From: Scytonema millei VB511283
Lineage (GTDB): Bacteria > Cyanobacteriota > Cyanobacteriia > Cyanobacteriales > Chroococcidiopsidaceae
Direction: 5' to 3'
Assembly: GCF_000817735.3 (NCBI RefSeq)
Contig: NZ_JTJC03000017.1
Location: 372,001 to 436,000, forward strand
Length of the DNA stretch: 64,000 nucleotides
In this document: in pieces, positions 10,593 through 18,548 of the stretch
Layout: each line of letters begins with the position of its first letter
Position numbering within the stretch: position 1 is the first letter of the stretch
Translations under genes and position numbers: made by a program
Notes under the pieces: model-generated
What the model saw: the letters and a program-made list of their open reading frames with translations, nothing else
Database searches by the model: none
Told to the model about the DNA's origin: nothing

Positions 10593-11207
10593 TTATCGTC
10601 CCTGCCATCGTTCGAGTGGAATGCAGTCAATATCGAGTTGATCTAAGGTACGGGCAACGACAAAATCCACTAAGTCTTCGATTGTTTGTGGATTGTGATA
10701 CCAAGCAGGGATTGCTGGCACAATTCTAGCGCCTGCCTCTGCTAGCGTGGTGAGGTTGCGGAGGTGAATCAGACTAAAGGGGGTTTCTCTAGGCACGACA
10801 ATCAGCCTGCGCCCTTCTTTCAACTGGACATCAGCAGCGCGTTCGAGCAAGTCGGAACTCAAACCATTGGCAAGCTTTGCTACCGTACTCATACTACAAG
10901 GCATGACTATCATTCCCAGCGTCCGAAACGAGCCACTGGCAATGTTAGCGCCTACATCTCCCCAAGGATGACAGCGGAGTTTTCCAGAGGATTCTACCCT
11001 TGCCTGCTGTCGCCAAAATTGTTCTTGTTGCAAGGGTTCTACAGGCATCCGAAGATTTTGTTCCGCCTGCCAGACCATGTAGGTTGATTTGGAGGCAACT
11101 AGCTCGATCTCGTAGTCTGCCTCCAAGAGATATTTCACCGCTCGGACGGCATAAATTAACCCCGATGCCCCGCTGACAGCCAGGATTAGCGGTAGATTAT
11201 TCCTCAT
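10593..11207 (-). CDS. ubiX: Flavin prenyltransferase UbiX
   Basis: UbiX joins a dimethylallyl group to FMN to make prenylated FMN, the cofactor of UbiD decarboxylases. The protein has the N-terminal SGASG loop (ILAVSGASGLIYAVRAV), MIVMPCSMSTVAKLANG and the VPRETPFSLIHLRNL motif. Length is about 204 residues, as usual. ATG 11207 is chosen over a TTG at 11213. The start overlaps the end of the upstream RNase-family gene by 11 bp, so translational coupling is likely. Confidence 0.94.
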   Translation of the reverse strand: MRNNLPLILAVSGASGLIYAVRAVKYLLEADYEIELVASKSTYMVWQAEQNLRMPVEPLQQEQFWRQQARVESSGKLRCHPWGDVGANIASGSFRTLGMIVMPCSMSTVAKLANGLSSDLLERAADVQLKEGRRLIVVPRETPFSLIHLRNLTTLAEAGARIVPAIPAWYHNPQTIEDLVDFVVARTLDQLDIDCIPLERWQGR

Positions 11208-13521
11208 CGTCAAAATACGTGTCTGAGTCGTCGCTCAAGTCGTTATCGAGGGGTGAGGTGTCCTCTAGCCGATCGCCACTAAGCATTCGATCGCCGTTGA
11301 CTGTCACTAAGTCGATTTGCTGGCGGTAGTAGTCTACGCTCTTGACTTGCACGGAAACGCGATCGCCTAAACGATATGCAGCACGGTTTTTCCGTCCAAA
11401 TAAAGCTTGTTGTCTGCCGCGATACTCGTACCAGTCATCTTTGAGAGAACTGACGTGGACTAAACCTTCGACTCGCAACGTTCTGCCTTTAGTGTCGGAA
11501 ACTTCAATTTCCACAAAAAAGCCGTAGGACTGGACTCCGGTAATAATGCCTTCAAACACGTCGCCGATGCGCTGTTTCATCAGTTGAGCTTTTTGTAACC
11601 CAACTAAATCGTCTTCGGCTTCCTGAACTTCCTTGTCTCGCTCGTTCAACTGCGCGATCGCACCTGCGATATAAACTTCTAGCTCCTGCTGCGTTTCTGG
11701 AGGCAAGACGTTCCAACCAATTTTGCCATGAGAAGAGCTATGACGTAAATTTATGCTGTCTTTTGCCCGTGTAGTCCGGCGCTCGCGTCCTTGCTCGAAT
11801 ACTGTATGTAAGACTCGCTGAACTAATAGATCGGCAAACCGCCGCAAGGGTGCGTGAGAGTGGGTGTAGCCCGGTAGAGCCAAGCTAAAGTATGGCTGGA
11901 ATTTACTGCTGTAAGCACTCGGCTTCAGCGTATCCCGTAACAAATAAGTCAAGACTTGTTCTGCTTGGGGCGATCGCGCAAACTGCTCGGTAAATTCTTG
12001 GTAGTCTCCTGCATGGACGGCATCTTCTCGATCTAAGCCTAGTTCTACTCCTAAGTTAGCTGCTAGCTTGATTGTTTCTTGCACGTCTTCAACATCGGGA
12101 GGCGGTTGAATGCGATAAATCGCAGGCACCCCCAAAGCGTTTAGATGCTCGGCAACAACTTGATTTGCTAATAAAAGCAACTCGGTAACCAATTCGGAGA
12201 GTTTGGGTTCTCCTTGAGTCAGGACTCCTAACCTGCCTTCGTCATAGTAGGAGTACTGACGGGGTGGTAAGTTGAGGGCAAAGCTACCTCTAGCTTGTCT
12301 TTGCTCTTGCAAGGCTTTGCTTAATACTGATAGCTGTCCGACTTTTTCCACCACTGCGGCTGGTAGTCCTAGTTCTGCGGTGCGATCGCTTAGAATGTTC
12401 TCTACAACTTCAGCATCGAGCTGGAAATCGACTTGGATCGCGCTCGGTTGAATTTCAAACTCCACAATTTGTCCGGTTGCTGCATCCAAAGTCAGCAGAA
12501 CGGAAATGGCACGGCGATCGCTTTCCGGCTCGAATGCACTCCGTTGTGCCACTGCATCGGGAAATAAAGGCAGAATTTTTTCTCCCAGGTAAACGCTACT
12601 GGAACGTTTCAACCCTTCACGATCTAAAGGCGTATCTGGTTCGATAAAGTAGGCAAGATCGGCAGTATGAACTCCTAATTGCCACTGTCCCGTTGTAGTT
12701 TTTTCTAAAGTAAAAGCATTTTCAACATATGTCGGGTCGTCCGCTGACTCTCGGAAACTTAAGGTGAGGAACGGACGCAGATCGCTTCTGGTTTTGAATT
12801 CTTTGCGGCTAATTTGAGCTGGTAATTCGACCGCTGCTTCAAGCACGGATGAGGAAAAGGCGCGGGGTAGGTTGTGCTTGCACGACACCAACTCTACATC
12901 TGAGGCGGCTTCGGCATCGCTGCCTAAAACTTGTACGACTCTGCCTAAAGGAGGATATTGGGCAATGGGATAGCGGAGGATTTCTACATGTACCAAATAG
13001 TCAATCGCTTGTGCTAGGTCGTGACCGTCGGGTTGCAGTTCGATTTCAAATAGGAGGCGATCGTCTAGAGGAACAGCTCTAAAATTAGTATCTGTTTGTT
13101 TGATTCTTGCTAACAGACTTTGATTTGCCCGTTCTAAAATGAGTTGGACTTCGCCTTCGGGACTGCGACGACGGCTACCTTCTTTCGTCAGTTTCACTAA
13201 AACGCGATCGCCATTCCAAGCATTACTTAGATGACTTTCGCGAATGTAGATATCTTCCGATCCCTCAGCTTCTTGAATTGCAAAGCAAAAACCTTTACTA
13301 GAACAACGAAGTTTAGCCTCAATCGTTCCTTCTTCTCTTACCCGACGATACTTACCGTGTTCCTTAACCAAAACGCCGATTTTTTCCAGTACGTCTAGGG
13401 CAATGAATAACCTTTGAATACTACTTTCGTCTTGGTAATCTAGTTTTTTTTCTAGGGCTTTTGCTGCAACTAATTTATCACTTGTGAAATTACCTAGTAG
13501 TGTAGCGATTGAAAACTCCAT
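11197..13521 (-). CDS. RNase II/R family protein, catalytic aspartates apparently lost
   Basis: The 774-residue protein has the family layout: N-terminal winged-helix/cold-shock OB domains (about 1-210), an RNB domain (about 235-560) and a C-terminal S1 domain (about 645-735, VFEGIITGVQSYGFFVEI). RNB landmarks are clear (HTADLAYFIEPDTPLDREG, HSHAPLRRFADL). Where active RNase R/II reads D-x5-D-x-D-D, this protein reads ADDPTYVENAF. When YVEN (265-268) is aligned with the D-F-D-D of RNase R, the key aspartates become Y, E and N. It may be an RNA-binding pseudo-exonuclease like cyanobacterial Zam; that link is from memory. It overlaps ubiX. Confidence 0.88.
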   Translation of the reverse strand: MEFSIATLLGNFTSDKLVAAKALEKKLDYQDESSIQRLFIALDVLEKIGVLVKEHGKYRRVREEGTIEAKLRCSSKGFCFAIQEAEGSEDIYIRESHLSNAWNGDRVLVKLTKEGSRRRSPEGEVQLILERANQSLLARIKQTDTNFRAVPLDDRLLFEIELQPDGHDLAQAIDYLVHVEILRYPIAQYPPLGRVVQVLGSDAEAASDVELVSCKHNLPRAFSSSVLEAAVELPAQISRKEFKTRSDLRPFLTLSFRESADDPTYVENAFTLEKTTTGQWQLGVHTADLAYFIEPDTPLDREGLKRSSSVYLGEKILPLFPDAVAQRSAFEPESDRRAISVLLTLDAATGQIVEFEIQPSAIQVDFQLDAEVVENILSDRTAELGLPAAVVEKVGQLSVLSKALQEQRQARGSFALNLPPRQYSYYDEGRLGVLTQGEPKLSELVTELLLLANQVVAEHLNALGVPAIYRIQPPPDVEDVQETIKLAANLGVELGLDREDAVHAGDYQEFTEQFARSPQAEQVLTYLLRDTLKPSAYSSKFQPYFSLALPGYTHSHAPLRRFADLLVQRVLHTVFEQGRERRTTRAKDSINLRHSSSHGKIGWNVLPPETQQELEVYIAGAIAQLNERDKEVQEAEDDLVGLQKAQLMKQRIGDVFEGIITGVQSYGFFVEIEVSDTKGRTLRVEGLVHVSSLKDDWYEYRGRQQALFGRKNRAAYRLGDRVSVQVKSVDYYRQQIDLVTVNGDRMLSGDRLEDTSPLDNDLSDDSDTYFDDEE

Positions 13522-14219
13522 GTAGCGAGCCGACCTCCGGTCAAAATATCATACTTCTTGTTGTCTGGGTTAGGCAGTCAGCTATCTCTGACTGCCTGTG
13601 GAAAATAGGCTTTTTCCTTTTACATCTACCTTTAGCCAGATCTTTACCGCTGGGCGCAACTTTGGCTTTGGTAGGGTGAAACAGTTGGGACTTCTAACAG
13701 CAGTATCTCACCCAACTCCCAAAATAACCTTTGTTACTAGGAAAGGCGAGAGGGTCGCATCATCAAGGTCTATACTCTACACAACGGATGTAGTCATGCT
13801 GCGTGCGAGTCGATCGCCTCTCACCAACGGATATATAGCCACAAATAAATCGCAGCTAGGCAGTGAGATAACGAGGATTGAAGTGTCAAAAGATGTAACA
13901 CTTGTGATGCATGAGGATTTATCTGACCGAGCTGAAATACTATTTACTCAGTTTTGTTACACTCTCTTCAAAAAGTCGGTAACATTTGAGTAAGCAGCAC
14001 GTCATCTACTAAAATCAGCTGTCCCCATTCTATTTTAGGAAACAAGCGACATATAGAAAAGGGGATAGGGGCTAGAGTGTTTTAGGACAAAGGAGACAAG
14101 GGAGACAAGGGAGACAAGGGAGAATTTCGATATATTCTTCTCCCACGCGACTCCTGACTTCTGACTCCTGCCTCCTGACAAATGACGTAGGGCGAAGCCC
14201 TTCCCGTAGGGTATGACAA
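13522..14219. other. Long intergenic region with hairpin and STRR
   Basis: A perfect 10-bp inverted repeat, AGGCAGTCAG (13572-13581) and CTGACTGCCT (13588-13597), lies about 50 bp upstream of the RNase-family start. A 131-codon GTG frame (13598-13993) is open on the plus strand but has no ribosome-binding site or recognisable family. From 14091 on there are GGGAGACAA repeats. At 14187-14212 a GTAGGGCGAAGCCC palindromic insert sits within ATGACAA repeats. Confidence 0.55.
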
Positions 14220-15164
14220 ATGACAAATGACAAAAGCTTAATTTCAGAGTTATTGACAATTTATCAGGGTAAGTTTGTCGTGCGGGTAGCGGTACAGGTT
14301 GATGGTATTGTTCGTGCTACTGGGATGGCAACAGCAGAAACGCTGGAAGCAGCAGAAGAGCGGGCGAGAGAAAGAGCGATCGCTTGTTTCAACCACGATT
14401 TTCTCACAGCAATTGCCCCAAAAACTCAAATAATTCCTGCATTACCTACGCCACCAGAAATACCTGTGGCGCAACCAGCTGCATCCTTGTCGGAACCAAG
14501 CAATTCTTCTACTCCTCCTACTCCGACTAAATCGCAGTTAGATTTTAGCCACAAGCCAGAATTAGAACCTTCTACAAAAGAACAAAAATCAACTTCCATC
14601 AATACTGGTGGTAGAGGCAAAAGTAAACCATTAGCCACCAATCCCGAACCACCACTGGAAACAGATATTTTTGGCGGAGATTTTGCTGCTGATTTATTCG
14701 CTGCTAGTAGCAGTAAATTGCCTTTATCTCAAGACAGTCATGAGAGCGCAGATTTATCCTCTCATGATGAATCTCTAGCGATCGCAGATGATATAACAAG
14801 AGAAGAAACTCAATCCTCTGCGGACTTAGCTACGGAATTACAAAAGATTGAGGTCAAACTCAAGGAGGCAAAGCTGAAGGCAAACGACGAGCGCGAATGT
14901 TTGGAAACTAACTACGGTAAAGGGTCGCGCTACGAGTTAACAGCCCTACAAGCACGGGACTTCAATCGCTATTTGGAGTTATACACTCAAACAACTCAAG
15001 CCGTCAAAGAGCTACAGGAATTTGGATGGGATGCTAAAGAAGGTCCTAAATACCTGCAAGCAGAATATAGTAAGAATAAGCGGCATCAATTGACCGAGCG
15101 GGAATTACAGGGATTTTTGGACTATTTGCAAACCGAACGCGATCGCATTGATACATCGCATTGA
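14220..15164 (+). CDS. Cyanobacterial hypothetical protein with duplicated C-terminal motif
   Basis: This 314-residue protein has a folded N-terminal part (GKFVVRVAVQVDGIVRATGM), a Pro/Ser-rich disordered middle (about 65-210) and a C-terminal region with two related units. The units are NYGKGSRYELTALQARDFNRY and EYSKNKRHQLTERELQGFLDY (first residue groups quoted). The putative start lies inside an ATGACAA tandem repeat, so the first residues (MTNDKS) are repeat-encoded and the true start is uncertain. No known enzymatic motif. Cytoplasmic by absence of signals. Confidence 0.68.
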   Translation: MTNDKSLISELLTIYQGKFVVRVAVQVDGIVRATGMATAETLEAAEERARERAIACFNHDFLTAIAPKTQIIPALPTPPEIPVAQPAASLSEPSNSSTPPTPTKSQLDFSHKPELEPSTKEQKSTSINTGGRGKSKPLATNPEPPLETDIFGGDFAADLFAASSSKLPLSQDSHESADLSSHDESLAIADDITREETQSSADLATELQKIEVKLKEAKLKANDERECLETNYGKGSRYELTALQARDFNRYLELYTQTTQAVKELQEFGWDAKEGPKYLQAEYSKNKRHQLTERELQGFLDYLQTERDRIDTSH

Positions 15165-15187
15165 GATAAAGTGTGAAGCCAGCAGTC

Positions 15188-15255
15188 GTAGGGGCGGGTT
15201 TAGCAAATAGATGGACAACCGAAGCAGTTTTTCTTTGGTCAAAACCCGCCCTTAC
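15188..15255. repeat. Repeat family A, 68-bp element with inverted ends
   Basis: It starts GTAGGGGCGGGTTTAGCA and ends CAAAACCCGCCCTTAC, so the ends are inverted repeats of about 14 bp. Relatives occur at 19762-19828, 22642-22708, 25918-25985 and 25997-26064. The stem alone occurs at 33116-33145. Confidence 0.85.
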
Positions 15256-15287
15256 ACAATCCATTGTGAATTGAATTGTCTTCCCTA

Positions 15288-15896
15288 TTAGCCAACTGCC
15301 GCCATCGGTCGTCTACCAACAGCTTTCTTGTCGATAACTTGATCGATCAAACCATAATCCATCGCTTCTTGGGGCGACATAAAGAAATCTCGCTCTGTAT
15401 CTTGCTCGATCCTTTCTAGCGGTTGACCTGTATGTTCGGCTAAATGCTCGTTCAACTTCCGCTTGTGATACAAGATTTCTTTAGCTTGAATTTCAATATC
15501 AGTGGCTTGTCCCTGTGCGCCACCGAGAGGTTGATGGATCATGATACGCGAATTTGGCAGGCTCATGCGCTTTCCTTTCGTGCCAGCACTGAGTAGAAAA
15601 GCCCCCATACTGGCTGCTAATCCCGTACATATAGTACAAACATCGGGGCGAATGTGCTTCATCGTATCAAAAATACCCATTCCCGCCGTCACCGAGCCAC
15701 CAGGAGAGTTGATATAGAGATAGATGTCTTTCTCGCCATCCTCAGCATCCAAATACAACAACTGGGCAACAATCAAATTAGCCAAGTTAGAATCAATGGC
15801 TTGTCCTAGAAAGATAATCCGTTCCCGCAGCAAGCGAGAGTAGATATCAAAAGCGCGTTCCCCGCGTCCAGATTGTTCGATAACAATAGGAATCAT
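15288..15896 (-). CDS. clpP: ATP-dependent Clp protease proteolytic subunit
   Basis: A 202-residue ClpP, the serine protease ring that works with Clp ATPases. The catalytic triad is complete: S96 ([11 protein letters not shown]), H121 (IMIHQPLGG) and D170 (TERDFFMSP). Length and the [19 protein letters not shown] segment are canonical, so this is an active ClpP rather than a ClpR. Cyanobacteria carry several clpP paralogs; which one this is cannot be told here. The gene is read towards a family A repeat and away from a large STRR array. Confidence 0.95.
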   Translation of the reverse strand: MIPIVIEQSGRGERAFDIYSRLLRERIIFLGQAIDSNLANLIVAQLLYLDAEDGEKDIYLYINSPGGSVTAGMGIFDTMKHIRPDVCTICTGLAASMGAFLLSAGTKGKRMSLPNSRIMIHQPLGGAQGQATDIEIQAKEILYHKRKLNEHLAEHTGQPLERIEQDTERDFFMSPQEAMDYGLIDQVIDKKAVGRRPMAAVG

Positions 15897-15937
15897 TCGG
15901 TTAGTCTGTTGTGAGTTTTCTTCATTTTATCTATTTG

Positions 15938-16135
15938 TCATTGGTCATTGGTCATTGGTTGACGGTTGACAGTTGACGGTTGACGGTTGACGGTTGACGG
16001 TTGACAGTTGGCGGTTGGCGGTTGACGGTTGACGGTTGGCGGTTGACGGTTGACGGTTGGCGGTTGACGGTTGACGGTTGACTGATAACTGATAACTGAT
16101 AACCGATCGCTGATAACTGATAACTGCTCGCGATA
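15938..16135. repeat. Large heptamer STRR array
   Basis: Consecutive blocks of heptamers: CATTGGT x3, then GGTTGAC/GGTTGGC in about 18 copies, then CTGATAA. Variants differ by one base per unit. The array fills the gap between the divergent clpP and DUF255 genes. The same heptamers recur at 29788-29815 and 63689-63784 (GGTTGAC). CTGATAA recurs in many other gaps. Confidence 0.92.
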
Positions 16136-16166
16136 GACTGGCAGTGAAGGCAACCACAATTTAACC

Positions 16167-18299
16167 ATGACTAATCGTCTGGCTCAAACTCAAAGCCTCT
16201 ATCTCCGCAAGCACGCTGAAAATCCGATTGACTGGTGGTTTTGGTGTGATGAGGCTTTGGCAAAGGCAAAAGCAGAAAATAAGCCAATCTTTCTGTCGAT
16301 TGGTTATTCTAGCTGTCACTGGTGTACGGTCATGGAGGGAGAAGCTTTTTCCGATCTTGCCGTGGCAGAATACTTGAATGCTAACTTTTTGCCAATCAAG
16401 GTAGACCGAGAAGAACGTCCCGATATTGACAGTATCTACATGCAAGCCTTGCAGATGATGACTGGTCAAGGAGGTTGGCCTTTAAATATCTTTCTCGCAC
16501 CGGAAGATTTAGTCCCGTTCTATGGTGGAACTTATTTTCCCTTAGAACCGCGCTACGGTAGACCAGGATTTTTACAAGTTTTGCAAGCGCTGCGCCGTTA
16601 TTACGATACCGAAAAACAGGACTTGCGATCGCGCCAGGAAGCGATTCTTGAAGCTATTCAACAAGCGGCTATTCTCCCCAATACCCAGCCTTTAGATAGC
16701 GAACTGTTGCGCCAAGGAATTGAAACTAGTACGGGAATTATTACAGGTGGCGACTACGGAACTAAGTTTCCCATGATTCCCTATGCTGACTTGGCTTTAC
16801 GGGGGTGGCGTTTCTATCCTGTCTGGAAAGATAATTTTCGCTACAATCTCCCAGAGTCTTGTACTCAGCGGGGTATCGATCTAGCGTTGGGTGGAATTTA
16901 CGACCATGTTGGGGGTGGTTTCCATCGCTACACCGTCGATCCAACTTGGACAGTCCCTCACTTTGAAAAGATGCTCTACGATAATGGGCAAATTGTCGAG
17001 TATTTAGCAAATTTGTGGAGTGCGGGAGTACGAGAACCAGCTTTTGAAAGGGCGATCGCGCTGAGTGTAAAATGGTTGGAACGAGAAATGACGGCTCCTG
17101 AAGGTTGTTTTTATGCCGCTCAGGATGCTGATAGTTTTATACACCCAGAAGAGGCAGAGCCAGAGGAAGGAGCGTTTTACGTTTGGAGTTACAGCGAATT
17201 AGAAAATATCCTGACTTCAGAAGAATTAACTGCAATCCAAGTAGAATTTACCGTCACTCCCCAAGGCAATTTTGAAGGCAAAAATGTTTTGCAACGCTGT
17301 CAAATTGGTAGTTTAAGCGAGACAGTAGAATCAGCTTTGAAAAAACTATTTCAAGTGCGTTATGGTTCTACAGTTGAAGAATTAGAAATTTTTTCACCTG
17401 CTAGGAATAACCAAGAAGCAAAAAATCAGACTTGGGCGGGGAGAATTCCTGCTGTCACCGATACCAAAATGATTGTTGCCTGGAATAGTTTGATGATTTC
17501 AGGTTTAGCAAGAGCTGCTGTCGTATTCCAACAAGATGATTATTTAGATTTGGCTGTTCGTGCAGCAAATTTCATTTTAGAAAATCAGTGGGTAGATGGG
17601 CGGTTTCATCGCCTGAATTATGATGGTAAGGCTGCTGTCATGGCGCAGTCGGAAGATTACGCCCAATTTATTAAAGCATTGTTGGATTTACATCAGGCTG
17701 AACTAGGGAGTCGGGAGTCGGGAGTCGGGAGTCGGGAAAGTGCTGTTTCCCTCACTCCTCACTCCTCACTCCTCGCCCCTCACAATTGGTTAGAAAAAGC
17801 GATCGCAGTTCAAGCAGAGTTTGATGAATTTTTGTGGAGTGTAGAACTAGGAGGTTATTTCAATACCGCTAAAGATGCGAGTCAGGAGTTAATTGTTAGA
17901 GAACGCAGCTACACGGATAATGCGACTCCGGCGGCGAATGGAGTGGCGATCGCTAATCTCGTACGGTTAGCTTTGCTGACAGAAGATCTTACCTATCTCG
18001 ATCGCGCCGAGCAAGGTTTACAGGCTTTTAGTAGCGCTATGCATCAACACCCACAAGCTTGTCCCAGTTTATTCACTGCTTTTGATTGGTATTCTCACTG
18101 TACGACGATTCGGACTTCAAAAGCGCAAATTGAGACATTTTTAAGTCAATATCTTCCTGCTGTCGTGCTGACCCAAGCAGATAACTTACCGGATTCCAGT
18201 GTTGGGTTAGTGTGTAAAGGTTTGACTTGTCTTGCACCTGCTGAAACTCTAGAAAAGATGCAGGAACAGATTCAGCAAAGTCAGATGAGGACGCTTTAG
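16167..18299 (+). CDS. DUF255 thioredoxin-domain protein (YyaL/SPATA20 family)
   Basis: The 710-residue protein has an N-terminal thioredoxin-like DUF255 domain (1-165) with a CHWC redox motif in SIGYSSCHWCTVMEGEAF. It is followed by GQGGWPLNIFL and GGTYFP. The rest is an alpha/alpha-toroid like N-acylglucosamine epimerases (HFEKMLYDN, AAQDADSF, WNSLMISGLA). The biochemical role of the family is unclear. Residues about 514-539 (LGSRESGVGSRESAV...) are encoded by intergenic-type repeats inserted in frame and are absent from the usual family layout. Confidence 0.92.
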   Translation: MTNRLAQTQSLYLRKHAENPIDWWFWCDEALAKAKAENKPIFLSIGYSSCHWCTVMEGEAFSDLAVAEYLNANFLPIKVDREERPDIDSIYMQALQMMTGQGGWPLNIFLAPEDLVPFYGGTYFPLEPRYGRPGFLQVLQALRRYYDTEKQDLRSRQEAILEAIQQAAILPNTQPLDSELLRQGIETSTGIITGGDYGTKFPMIPYADLALRGWRFYPVWKDNFRYNLPESCTQRGIDLALGGIYDHVGGGFHRYTVDPTWTVPHFEKMLYDNGQIVEYLANLWSAGVREPAFERAIALSVKWLEREMTAPEGCFYAAQDADSFIHPEEAEPEEGAFYVWSYSELENILTSEELTAIQVEFTVTPQGNFEGKNVLQRCQIGSLSETVESALKKLFQVRYGSTVEELEIFSPARNNQEAKNQTWAGRIPAVTDTKMIVAWNSLMISGLARAAVVFQQDDYLDLAVRAANFILENQWVDGRFHRLNYDGKAAVMAQSEDYAQFIKALLDLHQAELGSRESGVGSRESAVSLTPHSSLLAPHNWLEKAIAVQAEFDEFLWSVELGGYFNTAKDASQELIVRERSYTDNATPAANGVAIANLVRLALLTEDLTYLDRAEQGLQAFSSAMHQHPQACPSLFTAFDWYSHCTTIRTSKAQIETFLSQYLPAVVLTQADNLPDSSVGLVCKGLTCLAPAETLEKMQEQIQQSQMRTL
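17705..17784. repeat. STRR block inside the DUF255 gene
   Basis: GGGAGTC repeats (four copies) followed by CACTCCT repeats lie inside the coding frame. The same sequences are common in gaps elsewhere in the window (for example 10557-10580 and 61620-61640). Confidence 0.85.
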
Positions 18300-18310
18300 G
18301 CGAAAGCAAT

Positions 18311-18428
18311 GGGCGAATGAAATTCGCGACTACACAAACCAAGTCCGCCTGCGCGGAATCACTCGAGTAAAAGATTTACAACCCGCATCTGCGGGTTTTA
18401 TCTGTATAGACGCGATTTCCAATCGCCT
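18311..18428. repeat. Repeat family B, copy 1 (about 118 bp)
   Basis: It starts GGGCGAATGAAATTCGCG, contains CAAGTCCGCCTGCGCGGA, and ends TCTGTATAGACGCGATTTCC followed by AATCGCC. Internal AACCCGCA (18380-18387) and TGCGGGTT (18390-18397) form a hairpin followed by TTAT, so it may also act as a terminator for the DUF255 gene. Copy 2 is at 25730-25832. Confidence 0.82.
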
Positions 18429-18548
18429 AGCTTAATAGAATATAATTTCGTTTCTTTAGGAGATATACTTCCTCTGCCATACTATAGATGGGGTTCTAAA
18501 TAGTGCATTAGTACTATTTAGCCAGTGGTAGGGAAGAGTTTCAAATCA

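Noticed and set aside
13598-13993. 131-codon GTG frame as a gene
   Set aside because: No ribosome-binding site, no family features, and mixed composition; kept only as a note in the intergenic entry.
15938-16135. CRISPR-like regular repeats and two minus-strand frames encoding NRQPSTVNRQPPT
   Set aside because: Units are 7 bp, contiguous and without spacers, so this is STRR. The frames are the translated repeat.
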